This document shows positions 34,664 to 43,419 of a DNA stretch of 64,000 nt, piece by piece. The notes below the pieces were generated by a model. It was not told the DNA's origin and made no database searches. It saw only the letters and a program-made list of their open reading frames with translations. The number at the start of each line of letters is the position of its first letter. The first letter of the stretch is position 1. This DNA comes from Prevotellaceae bacterium UBA2852 (GTDB lineage: Bacteria; Bacteroidota; Bacteroidia; Bacteroidales; Bacteroidaceae). A program made the translations under genes and the position numbers. The stretch is taken from NCBI GenBank assembly GCA_002350855.1, contig DEFM01000024.1:1-64000 (forward strand). Reading direction: 5' to 3'.

Positions 34664-36304
34664 ATGAAACGATTTCTTTATTTAGCAACATTCTTCACTC
34701 TTCATTCAAAGTTCTCCAGAGCGTTGGCAAGCCTAACGATAACATTCTTCATTTCAGAAGCGCAGGCTCAGAACCCGATTGTCACCCACTGCTATACAGC
34801 CGATCCGGCGCCTATGACATTCGAAGGCAGTGACAGCCTCTATGTTTATTGCGATGAAGACATGAACGTTCCCGGAGTCAACGACTTCTACTATATGGAG
34901 CGCTGGCGCGTTTACTCCACAGCCGACATGGTCAATTGGACCGACCACGGAGTGGCACTTCCCCGCACAGCGTTCAGCTGGGGACGCGAAGGCACGTGCT
35001 GGGCAAGCCAGTGCGTCAAGCGAGGTGATTTCTACTACTGGTACATCTGTATTTCCAAGCCCAATGACTGGCGTCACTACATCGGTGTAGCCCGAAGCGA
35101 CAAACCCTCCGGTCCCTTCAAGGATGCCCGCAAGCAACCCCTCTTCGACACAGGTGAAGGCGGCGACATCGACCCTACCGTCTTCATCGACGATGACGGT
35201 CAGGCATATCTCTATTGGGGAAACAACAAACTGCGCTATGCCAAGCTCAAAAAGAACATGATACTTATCGACACCTCCATCGGCAACAACGGAGTAGTCA
35301 CTGTACCTCTCACCAAGGAAGCGTTCGGAGGAGTTAAGGTCAACGACAAAGTCCCCGAAGGCGAGGACTGCTACGAGGAAGGACCCTGGCTCGACAAGCG
35401 CGGCGACAAGTACTACATGATCTACGCCGCAGGCGGGGTGCCCGAACACATCTCCTACAGCATGAGCGACAGCCCCACAGGACCTTGGGTATATAAGGGA
35501 CAAGTGATGACCCAGCAAAACACCGGTTCGTTCACCAACCACAGCGGCATCGTGCATTTCAAGGACAAGGACTATTTCTTCTACCACACCGGCTGGGCAC
35601 CAGGTGGAGGCGGCTACAACCGCAGCATGTCGGTCGAGGAGATGCACTTCAATGCCGACGGCACCATTCAGCCCGTCACCGCCACCAAGGCAGGCGTGAA
35701 ACCAATTGCCACCATGAGTCCCTACGTGCAGCAGCAGGCAGAGACCCTCAATTCAGCCCATGGCATCGAAGTCGTAGGCAATGAGAACACAGGAGTTTAT
35801 GTCACTTCCATCCACACTGGCGACAGCATGCGAGTAGCCAACGTCGATTTCGGCAGCGACGGTCCCAAGTCCATCACCCTGCGCGTAGCTACAGAGAAGA
35901 ACAACTCCATGCTCATCATCCGTCAGGATCATGCCAAGGGCAAGGTAATCGCCAAGATCCGTCCGCAGTCCACAGGCAGCTACGACCTCTGGGAGGAGCA
36001 GACCTTTGACCTCAGCTACGTTCCTACAGGCGTCCACTCCCTCCATTTCAGTTTCAACGGCAGCGCCACCGATTTGCTCTTCAACTGGGACTGGTGGCAG
36101 TTCAACACCTTCGACACAGGCGTTTTGAATGAAAAATTAAGAATGAATAATGAAGAATGCAGTCATGATGATTGGTACGATCTCAGCGGACGCCGCATCA
36201 GCACACACACTGAATCTTTACATTCTCTCCCACTTGGGGGAGCCGGAGGGGGTCTATCCCCAGGCATATACATCCGCGGTCACAAGAAATACGTAATAAG
36301 ATGA
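34664..36304 (+). CDS. Glycoside hydrolase family 43 enzyme with CBM6-like and sorting-like domains
   Basis: Predicted secreted arabinofuranosidase or beta-xylosidase (GH43 five-blade propeller) of 546 aa. The catalytic base is expected in the early CYTADPAPM strand, the pKa-tuning Asp in DIDPTVFIDDDGQAYLYWG and the acid in CYEEGPWL. A CBM6-like beta sandwich follows (about 355-485, with WDWWQFNTFDTG), then a sorting-like end DDWYDLSGRRI...GIYIRGHKKYVIR. Three segments are translated dispersed repeats: residues about 13-30 of the signal peptide (HSKFSRALASLTITFFIS), NEKLRMNNEE before the C-terminal motif, and SLPLGGAGGGL inside it. It lies between the PARIS-like pair and the metallopeptidases, within the block bracketed by R2 repeats a and b. 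The exact substrate is not decided by the sequence. Confidence 0.85.
   Translation: MKRFLYLATFFTLHSKFSRALASLTITFFISEAQAQNPIVTHCYTADPAPMTFEGSDSLYVYCDEDMNVPGVNDFYYMERWRVYSTADMVNWTDHGVALPRTAFSWGREGTCWASQCVKRGDFYYWYICISKPNDWRHYIGVARSDKPSGPFKDARKQPLFDTGEGGDIDPTVFIDDDGQAYLYWGNNKLRYAKLKKNMILIDTSIGNNGVVTVPLTKEAFGGVKVNDKVPEGEDCYEEGPWLDKRGDKYYMIYAAGGVPEHISYSMSDSPTGPWVYKGQVMTQQNTGSFTNHSGIVHFKDKDYFFYHTGWAPGGGGYNRSMSVEEMHFNADGTIQPVTATKAGVKPIATMSPYVQQQAETLNSAHGIEVVGNENTGVYVTSIHTGDSMRVANVDFGSDGPKSITLRVATEKNNSMLIIRQDHAKGKVIAKIRPQSTGSYDLWEEQTFDLSYVPTGVHSLHFSFNGSATDLLFNWDWWQFNTFDTGVLNEKLRMNNEECSHDDWYDLSGRRISTHTESLHSLPLGGAGGGLSPGIYIRGHKKYVIR
34707..34755 (+). repeat. In-frame 49-bp repeat in the GH43 signal peptide
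   Basis: These 49 bases are identical to 36773-36821 in the first metallopeptidase gene. Both are read in the same frame as SKFSRALASLTITFFIS, giving the hydrophobic core of each signal peptide. The right end (AACGATAAC and CATTCTTCATT) resembles the end of repeat R2. Confidence 0.9.
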
Positions 36305-36360
36305 AGGGAGCAAGAGTTCAAGAGTTTAAGAGTACAAAAGTTCAAGAATTCAAGAGTTAA
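36305..36360 (+). repeat. Short dispersed repeat R3 (AAGAGTTCAAG type)
   Basis: Tandem words GCAAGAGTTCAAGAGTTTAAG, AAAAGTTCAAG and AATTCAAGAGTT follow the GH43 stop. The same word family (reverse complement) is translated in the C-terminal linker of the GLUG protein (3537-3600) and appears in weak form at 40037-40060. Confidence 0.6.
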
Positions 36361-36406
36361 AACACACACCAACTTAAGTAGAAACACAAATAAACTTAAG
36401 TATATT

Positions 36407-36494
36407 CTTAAAATCGTGGTGTGATTTATAAGAATAGTGGTAGTATTTATAAAAATCGTGTCAGTATTTTTATAAATACTACCACGATTTTAAG
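36407..36494. repeat. Nested inverted repeat with a perfect 20-bp stem
   Basis: GTGGTAGTATTTATAAAAAT (36437-36456), a 9-nt loop and its perfect complement (36466-36485). An outer arm CTTAAAATCGTGGT (36407-36420) is complementary to 36481-36494, sharing the ACCAC bases with the inner stem, so the two folds compete. The left half can be read as three imperfect repeats of 21-22 bp (ATCGTGGTGTGATTTATAAG type). It lies in a 392-nt gap between the GH43 and metallopeptidase genes. No T-run follows. Confidence 0.8.
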
Positions 36495-36562
36495 TTTAAA
36501 GCGAACATTTAATTAGTTTGAGACAAACAATTGTTGGATTTGAAGCGGACATCGGTTGATTT

Positions 36563-36686
36563 TAAAAATATTCTTCATTCTTCATTCTCACTTCGTGAGC
36601 GTGCTCTTTTGTTAATTTTCTTTAATAGGTATCGCAACGATAACTTCATTCTTCATTTTTTTCTATCTTTACCGCAGAAATAAAAA
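36563..36686 (+). repeat. Dispersed repeat R2, promoter-carrying copy b
   Basis: Nearly identical to 32561-32684 at an offset of 4,002 bp. It carries the same CTCAC-TTC-GTGAG stem-loop and a slightly weaker -7 box TATCTTTA (36664-36671), and ends just before the start of the first metallopeptidase gene. Confidence 0.75.
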
Positions 36687-36696
36687 CATGCAGATT

Positions 36697-39600
36697 ATGA
36701 AACGAATCAAAGATGTCGTGATGGCACCGCGTCTGCGCAGTTTGTGCTATTCCTTATTATTCATTCATCACTCAAAGTTCTCCAGAGCGTTGGCAAGCCT
36801 AACGATAACATTCTTCATTTCTCTCTGTTCCTGCAACGGATGGAATGATAATGGCAGTGATGAATCCTGCATTCTCGACCGCTTGACGGATGAGGAACTG
36901 GATAAGTTCAACCCCAACATCCCGCTGACTGAAGGAAGCGGGCAGAGCGAAGCATTCAAAATTCATCCGCTCGACGAAGTACGTATCTCCGCACCAGCCG
37001 GAGCCTTCGACGTGAATCCCGACATCAAGGTGAGCGAGGCAACAGGTGAGCAACTAAGCCTGCTGGATAGTAAAATAGAGGAGAAATTCTTCGGACACGA
37101 ACTCCTATGGGCATACGACATTGACGCAGGACTACCCTCCGACTCCGTTCTGCCTGGCAAGTATTCCGTGGAGATAAACCTAAAACGACTGGGTATACCA
37201 GAGGAAGTAATTCCTTATGTAAGGCTCTGCCGAATGGACGACAGCGGAAATGTGAGACTACTCAACTCCCACATCAACAAGGGTGTGGTGCGCTACGAGG
37301 CAAGTCAGAACAGTGTCATCGGTCTGGTTTGCATAGGTGCTGCAATTATTGGTACTAGAGCCTATTACCTACTGCACAGCACAGAGATTAACATGACCTT
37401 GCAGGCATGGATTGATGCTGGTTTTATAGACTCTTTCTACGGGAAGGACGATATGGTATGCATTCCCGTGGAGGATGACTTCGGCAATTTCACGGTCGTA
37501 TTCCGCTACTCCGAGACTGAATGCAAAGAAAAGACAAAGGCTTACATAGAGAAGACCAAACAGCTCCAGAACAGGATGGAAGAGTTGGAGACAAAGGCTA
37601 AGGACCTCTACGACAAGGACCATCCCATGAAGCTCCAGCCACCCACCCACATAGCCGACACATGGAGAGAAGACCCTGGCGACGAGATGATGCGTCGTGC
37701 AGGCAGACGTCGCATCTTCCTCGATATGGCTAAGAAAGACTCACTTGTTCAGGCTCTAATCAAAGACCCTGACATACAGTTGCCGCCAAGCGTTGAGAAT
37801 GTGATTAAGGCTACCAAACTGGCCAATCGGTTCAGCCGCGACCCAAAGGGACTTGGCATGAAAGCACTCTCCTACGAATTCAACGTTTTCCTGGTTTCCA
37901 GCGCCACCATCGACGACAAAAAGACATGGGCCAAGTTTGAGCCTCTCCCATCGATTGGCGGCAGGATTCTGGTAAATTTCGACTGTTATCTTTCTTCCAA
38001 GAATGGCAAGACCACATTTATCAGAGAAAACTTCGACCCCTTGTGCGTAACCATGGCACACGAAATCGGACATGCCTTTGAGAATGAATATGTGGTGTCG
38101 TCGGCATTCACCGACAAACGGTTCTTTGAAGCTATCGGTTCCGTTACCGAGCATTGGTTCGCCGCATGGCTGAAGGTAAAAGGTCTCACCGACATTGCAG
38201 ACACAGAATCGGGGGAAGCAATGAAGCATTTCAAGTACGCCTACCGCGAAAGCAAGCAACTGCTGGCATGGCCGCTGGAGAAGGATTTCCCGAATGAGCT
38301 TTTTGGAGGCAGTGCTGAAATTCTTCAGGAAAGCGACCCGCCAACAAACGGAGGCTACATGCTGGGCGACCTCATACAGTTCCTCTGCGACCACAAGAAG
38401 AAGGTCAACTTCGACCAGATAATGATGGGTTATGCCTACAACAAGACTTTCGTTCAGAACCTCAAGGACATATTCGGAATTGCCAGCAGTCAGGAAATGG
38501 CAAAGCTCTACGAGCAGTTCTGCTGGAAGTTCATGCCGGAAATCGCCAAGGCGCAGTCTATGTTCCAATGGAGCGGGACCGACCTGAAGCGAATCATACC
38601 TGGACAGACGTTCAAGCCGGCCCTGCCCGTGCACCGTGTAAAGGTGATCGGACATGAGGGAACAGCCACGGCGTATCCTTACACCGTAAAAATTGTGAAA
38701 ATCAGCAGCGAAGATAATAAGAAAACACCATACTCGCTCTTCGCCGTACCATCGGACACCATCAAGACACCAACGATAAAGTTCACATTCCTCGAAGGCG
38801 ACAGCATGCAGCAGGCAAAGAACAGGTTATTCACGCAGCCATGCGCTAAAAAGTTCACGGCTGACGCCTATGCAGCACTTTTCTACCGTCCAGGCATAGA
38901 GAAACTATCTCTCGGCCCCGACTACTACATTGACATCATTGCACTCTACCAGCCAAAGACCTTGCCTAAAGTCTTAGGACAGAGCAAGGACGGGCATGGC
39001 CTCAACGTGCAGACAGAGGCTCCAAACGAGAAACTGGTGAAATTCAAGTACATCACAGGTATGCAGATTGCCGTTGTGAACAACGCCACGAAAAAGAATA
39101 AGACCTTCGACGTGCCGCTCACAGAATGCGGCAAAGCGCGGAAAATACCTTACCTCAGCATAGGCATCACCGACCCAGAAGACATTGACATATATGTACG
39201 CTCCCGCTGGTACTATGAAGACGAGGAAGGACACCGCTACTTCTCACCTGCTACCGAACGCGTAAAATACAAACGTGAGAAACAGCACGAGGAGCAAAAC
39301 TCCGAAGCCACCAGCGACGACAGCGACCTCAAAGACCGCAACGACGAGGAAGCCAGTTCAGACCTCGGCGACGGAGCTATGAGCCAGCAGTTCAGTATTA
39401 AGGAAATACAATTGTCTGGGTTCAACTGTGCGGGTCTTGACGACTACAGATATGAACCAGTGTCTGGAACCATCACTCTCCGCAACGGAAAGTTCACCAT
39501 TACGATTCCATCCCACGCACAGGACTCAAATCCCGGTCTTAATGACGATGGTGCCTACCGCAAACACCTGCAGGGATTCTCCATAACCGGTAAATACACC

Positions 39601-40020
39601 GTTTCAACGAGAGACTGGGAGGAGTGGAAAGATGGCAGACTCTTGAAACGCACACCAAAAATCTTTTATGAACTGCAAGCAGAAGGACTAAAGCTCAGCA
39701 ACCCATTCACTGTGAAGGTTAAATCACGCATGAATGTTATGGGCGAAGGACTATACTACTACAACCACACCTACCACTACAGCATGGCGAAAGAGCAGAA
39801 AGAAGAAACGGGAACGGCAGGTTTTATAGAATGGCAGCGACAGGTTGATATTAATACCGACAAAACCAAAAGTGCTTGGCAGGAGATAAGAATCTCCTTC
39901 CGAGCCGACATGCACCATACTGTCTCTCCACACAAAGAAAATCAGGAAGAAGAAGATGTCAACAACTTCCTCTTTGAAATCAGAGGCGAAATGAATACCA
40001 CAAACTTTTCCAGAGAGTAA
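36697..40020 (+). CDS. Lipoprotein with HExxH zinc-peptidase site, copy 1
   Basis: A predicted large lipoprotein of 1,107 aa. I choose the ATG at 36697 because its paralogue starts the same way (MKRIKD). The signal peptide contains the translated 49-bp repeat and ends in ISLCSC, giving the lipid-anchored cysteine. A conserved N-terminal domain (about 45-220, with LLWAYDIDAGLPSDSV) and a hydrophobic stretch precede a metallopeptidase-like domain with HEIGH at about residues 455-459 and a conserved EAIGSVTEHW 23 residues on that could supply the third ligand. Further beta domains follow, with RSRWYYEDEEGHRYFSPATE and an acidic linker (about 865-895). I know no named peptidase family for it. It has its own R2-borne promoter and is followed 51 nt later by a paralogue. 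Substrate and surface location are inferred. Confidence 0.7.
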   Translation: MKRIKDVVMAPRLRSLCYSLLFIHHSKFSRALASLTITFFISLCSCNGWNDNGSDESCILDRLTDEELDKFNPNIPLTEGSGQSEAFKIHPLDEVRISAPAGAFDVNPDIKVSEATGEQLSLLDSKIEEKFFGHELLWAYDIDAGLPSDSVLPGKYSVEINLKRLGIPEEVIPYVRLCRMDDSGNVRLLNSHINKGVVRYEASQNSVIGLVCIGAAIIGTRAYYLLHSTEINMTLQAWIDAGFIDSFYGKDDMVCIPVEDDFGNFTVVFRYSETECKEKTKAYIEKTKQLQNRMEELETKAKDLYDKDHPMKLQPPTHIADTWREDPGDEMMRRAGRRRIFLDMAKKDSLVQALIKDPDIQLPPSVENVIKATKLANRFSRDPKGLGMKALSYEFNVFLVSSATIDDKKTWAKFEPLPSIGGRILVNFDCYLSSKNGKTTFIRENFDPLCVTMAHEIGHAFENEYVVSSAFTDKRFFEAIGSVTEHWFAAWLKVKGLTDIADTESGEAMKHFKYAYRESKQLLAWPLEKDFPNELFGGSAEILQESDPPTNGGYMLGDLIQFLCDHKKKVNFDQIMMGYAYNKTFVQNLKDIFGIASSQEMAKLYEQFCWKFMPEIAKAQSMFQWSGTDLKRIIPGQTFKPALPVHRVKVIGHEGTATAYPYTVKIVKISSEDNKKTPYSLFAVPSDTIKTPTIKFTFLEGDSMQQAKNRLFTQPCAKKFTADAYAALFYRPGIEKLSLGPDYYIDIIALYQPKTLPKVLGQSKDGHGLNVQTEAPNEKLVKFKYITGMQIAVVNNATKKNKTFDVPLTECGKARKIPYLSIGITDPEDIDIYVRSRWYYEDEEGHRYFSPATERVKYKREKQHEEQNSEATSDDSDLKDRNDEEASSDLGDGAMSQQFSIKEIQLSGFNCAGLDDYRYEPVSGTITLRNGKFTITIPSHAQDSNPGLNDDGAYRKHLQGFSITGKYTVSTRDWEEWKDGRLLKRTPKIFYELQAEGLKLSNPFTVKVKSRMNVMGEGLYYYNHTYHYSMAKEQKEETGTAGFIEWQRQVDINTDKTKSAWQEIRISFRADMHHTVSPHKENQEEEDVNNFLFEIRGEMNTTNFSRE

Positions 40021-40071
40021 GTAAAGAGTAATGGAAAAACTCAGAAACTCAAGAAAGCAAAAGAATTTGTT

Positions 40072-43000
40072 ATGAAACGAATCAAGGATATTGTTTTTAC
40101 GCAGCTTCTTCGCAAATGGTGCCGCAATGTGTTTTTCATTCTTCTTTTTCTCTCCCCTCTTGGGGGAGTAGGAGGGGGCTTTCTCCTCACTTCGTGCAGC
40201 AGTAGCAGTGAGGGCGAGGGTGAGGGTAATGCTATTGTAGACCGCATCACCGATGAGAAGCTTGCGCAGCACAAGCCTGCCATAAAGTTTGAGATGAACG
40301 GAAAGAGCGAAGCTATCAAACTTCGTCCTCGCAAGGAAATGCGCATTACGGCAAAGAAAGGAGCTTTCGAACGCACTCCTGACATTCAGGTGACGGACCT
40401 GACGGAGGAACAAATGGATAAGACCGAACGGCTTATCAGGGAAACATTCGGTGAGGACAAGGAGCTGCTCTGGGCCTACGATATAGATGCGGGACTTCCT
40501 TTCGATAGCGTCATTCCTGGTGTCTATACCGTAGAACTGAACCTCAAGTTATTGGGTGTACCTAATAACCTCTGGCCTTATATTCGTGCTTACCGCTCTG
40601 ATGGGAACAATCGTGTGAAGGCTCTCAACATATTTGTCAATGACAAGGGCGTGTTGCGTTATGAAGCACGGCAGAACTCCATTGTAGCAATCGGGCTTGC
40701 TCTTGCCTGCTACGGAAAAATTGGAATCTCTGTAAGTGTATTTATTGCCGACAAACTGGCTCTGCTCGCCATCGCTGGTGGAGTTTGGGGTGCCGGCTAC
40801 ACTTACAAAGCAGGTCTCTACAATAAGATTCAGTCTTGGTGGGATGCCTGCGGATGGCCTGAGAACTGGTGGAAGCGAAAGGACTGGGTGACTCTGTATA
40901 TCAATGACCCTATGGGCAACTTCTATCTTCACTTCCGATACAGTAAAACGGAGAAAGGAGATCAGGCTGAAACTGTCGTAGATCAACTGGCTTCCTACGG
41001 AAAGCGTGCCGAAGAACTAAAGGGTGAAGCCAAGGCAAAGTTCAACCATGAATACAAGAACAACGCTGCATATAAAGCACTGAACAAGAAAAAGGCACAA
41101 AGTTATTCGCCCAAGAGTCCGTTGCTGCGTACACTATATATAAAACATCTCGAAAAGATGACCATTGACAGCATCTATTACGCATCATTAGAAACGGACA
41201 ACGAATTAAAGACTGTGATGAATCTTATTCCTAAAAGCGTACAGGATGTCATCAAGGGAATGAGAGTGTCAGAGCGGTTTTGTCAGGCCGATGATGGTTT
41301 GGCACTCAAACGTCTGCCCTACGAATGTAATGTTTACATCGTTCCAAACACCTATACTGGCCAAGAACCAAAAGCCGTCAGCAGGATATTCGAAGTGTTC
41401 GGAGAACTGAATGGGGGTGTCATCTTTGTCAACGCAGACGAGCTTTACCAAAAATCGGGAAGTAAATACAGCTACAGTACCGAAAAAACAGACGAAGTTC
41501 TCGTCAGCATGGCTCACGAACTGTCTCACCTCTACGAGTACACATATATCAATGCGTGGAAATCACGCGATAACCGCTTCATTGAGTGTATAGGTTCTGT
41601 CAGCGAGTACAGGTTCACCGACTGGCTGAAGAAGCACAATTACATTACCTACGATCCCAATGATGGAAATCACGAGAATCTCTACGCAGACCGCAAACTC
41701 AAAGAAGTGTTAGCTTGGCCACTTGTCAACAAGGCTGGTACATGGCCCAAGGATCTGTCCAGCGTTACCGACCCTGACATTCGAGGAGGATACATGCTCG
41801 GAGGCTTCTTCGAATATCTCTGCGAACAAACCAAGCAAAATCCGTCGTTCGAACACATCATGAACCAATATTCGGTGATAAAGACACTTGCTCAAGACTT
41901 CATGGACATATTCGGAATAACGACAGAGACACAACTTCAGAAGTATTTCGAAGGCTTCTGCCTAAAGAATATTACAGAAATTGTGGATGTACAGAAAGAC
42001 ATGGCAGAAAACCCCAACAACCCATACTATATACCCAACCAACGCCACACCTACGAAAAATGCGTAATGCGATTGCGGAATATTGCCCCTGCCGATAATC
42101 CAGAGCCTCTGGCGTTCAAGGGATTCAAGATTATATGTAAGGAAAAGTACAAAGGACGTGATGATACAAAGAGAATCGTAGGCAGCAAAATAGATTATAG
42201 GCTCTTTGCCGTTCCTTCACCTGTCATAAAACCGAGTGAGTTGAAGTTCTCACTCCTTGACGGAAGCGTGAAAAATGATGAAAGTCTCTCTCTCGCACAA
42301 GACCCTTATAGCATCAAACCTGATCACTATCACTATCTTGAGACATACGGCATGGTTTTGCTGCGCCCAGGAATCCGCGATGCAACCATTGACGAAAACT
42401 ACTACATCGACCTCGTCGCATTCTACCAGCCATATAATGAACCTAAAGTGCAGGGACGTTCCAAGGACGGAACAGGACTGAATGTAAGAACCATGTCCGA
42501 ACCCCCAAAACAACTTGTCAAGTACGGCTATATCAGCGGCATGCAGATAGCTGTGAAGAACAACCTGACGGGTAAGTCGAAGACTTTCAACGTACCGCTC
42601 AACCTCTGCGGCAAGACCGTAAAGATTGAATATGAGAAGATTGGAATTGCCGACCCCAATGAGATAGACATCTCTCTCCGCTCACGCTGGTACTTCCGTC
42701 ATCCTAACGGCAAAACCTACTATTCACCAGCTACCGAACGAGTAAACTACAAGAAAAAGAAAGAACAGGTGGTGCAGAAGAAGGACGAGAAGGAGAATAG
42801 CGATGAGGAAATAAAGGAGAATAACGACGAGGAAGTTGATGAGGACTTTGGTAGCGCCTTGGTCAACGCACGCATCCACCTTGAAGAAGTAGGATATGTA
42901 GACGTCTCTTCTCGTTGCTACGGAACCAACTACCTACGTAACTACACCAACGCATCACACTTCGGACGACTTATCATAAAAGACGGAACCATTACCATCA

Positions 43001-43419
43001 TACTTGACTCACAGACTTTGACTCAGGGTGACGCCGACGGCACCAGAACTGTGTACGTTGATAAAATCACGTTTAAGGCTCAGTGCGACACCAAACGATA
43101 CTCCGACGGCACAATTCACGTCAGCATCCTGCCCGAAACGCTGACCATGAAGCCCAATCCATTCACGGCTAACTCCAACTATACCTGTGTGGCTGATCCA
43201 AGTTTGAGCTTCACCAACGTAAACAGTGTGAGACTCGACAACAGCCAATTGCATAGCGGAGGCTACCATTGGCAAGGCAATTTAGACATCCGACCCAACG
43301 GCTCCGGAAGAATCGAACTAAAAATCCCAGTTATCGACCGCTATACCCATAAGACCAACAGCAATACAGATAATGACGAGGAGCACCTGCCTTTCAACAT
43401 CATCGGCACGTTTGAATGA
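40072..43419 (+). CDS. Lipoprotein with HExxH zinc-peptidase site, copy 2
   Basis: A 1,115-aa paralogue of the preceding gene, alike along its whole length but clearly diverged. Its signal peptide ends FLSPLGGVGGGFLLTSC, in which SPLGGVGGG is encoded by dispersed repeat R1. Shared landmarks: LLWAYDIDAGLPFDSV, the zinc motif HELSH (H482 to H486), ECIGSVSEYRF after it, RSRWYFRHPNGKTYYSPATE, and an acidic linker of Glu/Asp/Lys/Asn (about 900-925). The C-terminal domains differ most. The region after the first domain is hydrophobic (about 205-240), a possible membrane-associating segment. Tandem arrangement and shared order suggest duplication, then divergence of the target-facing part. Activity is predicted from the motif only. 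Confidence 0.7.
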   Translation: MKRIKDIVFTQLLRKWCRNVFFILLFLSPLGGVGGGFLLTSCSSSSEGEGEGNAIVDRITDEKLAQHKPAIKFEMNGKSEAIKLRPRKEMRITAKKGAFERTPDIQVTDLTEEQMDKTERLIRETFGEDKELLWAYDIDAGLPFDSVIPGVYTVELNLKLLGVPNNLWPYIRAYRSDGNNRVKALNIFVNDKGVLRYEARQNSIVAIGLALACYGKIGISVSVFIADKLALLAIAGGVWGAGYTYKAGLYNKIQSWWDACGWPENWWKRKDWVTLYINDPMGNFYLHFRYSKTEKGDQAETVVDQLASYGKRAEELKGEAKAKFNHEYKNNAAYKALNKKKAQSYSPKSPLLRTLYIKHLEKMTIDSIYYASLETDNELKTVMNLIPKSVQDVIKGMRVSERFCQADDGLALKRLPYECNVYIVPNTYTGQEPKAVSRIFEVFGELNGGVIFVNADELYQKSGSKYSYSTEKTDEVLVSMAHELSHLYEYTYINAWKSRDNRFIECIGSVSEYRFTDWLKKHNYITYDPNDGNHENLYADRKLKEVLAWPLVNKAGTWPKDLSSVTDPDIRGGYMLGGFFEYLCEQTKQNPSFEHIMNQYSVIKTLAQDFMDIFGITTETQLQKYFEGFCLKNITEIVDVQKDMAENPNNPYYIPNQRHTYEKCVMRLRNIAPADNPEPLAFKGFKIICKEKYKGRDDTKRIVGSKIDYRLFAVPSPVIKPSELKFSLLDGSVKNDESLSLAQDPYSIKPDHYHYLETYGMVLLRPGIRDATIDENYYIDLVAFYQPYNEPKVQGRSKDGTGLNVRTMSEPPKQLVKYGYISGMQIAVKNNLTGKSKTFNVPLNLCGKTVKIEYEKIGIADPNEIDISLRSRWYFRHPNGKTYYSPATERVNYKKKKEQVVQKKDEKENSDEEIKENNDEEVDEDFGSALVNARIHLEEVGYVDVSSRCYGTNYLRNYTNASHFGRLIIKDGTITIILDSQTLTQGDADGTRTVYVDKITFKAQCDTKRYSDGTIHVSILPETLTMKPNPFTANSNYTCVADPSLSFTNVNSVRLDNSQLHSGGYHWQGNLDIRPNGSGRIELKIPVIDRYTHKTNSNTDNDEEHLPFNIIGTFE

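Noticed and set aside
34754..35647. 297-codon frame opposite the GH43 gene
   Set aside because: Shadow of the GH43 gene; no motif, and GH43 catalytic strands are clear on the other strand.
36407..36494. Possible CRISPR-like or IS-end structure
   Set aside because: Only one inverted repeat with 21-22-bp words and no regular unique spacers, transposase or target duplication.
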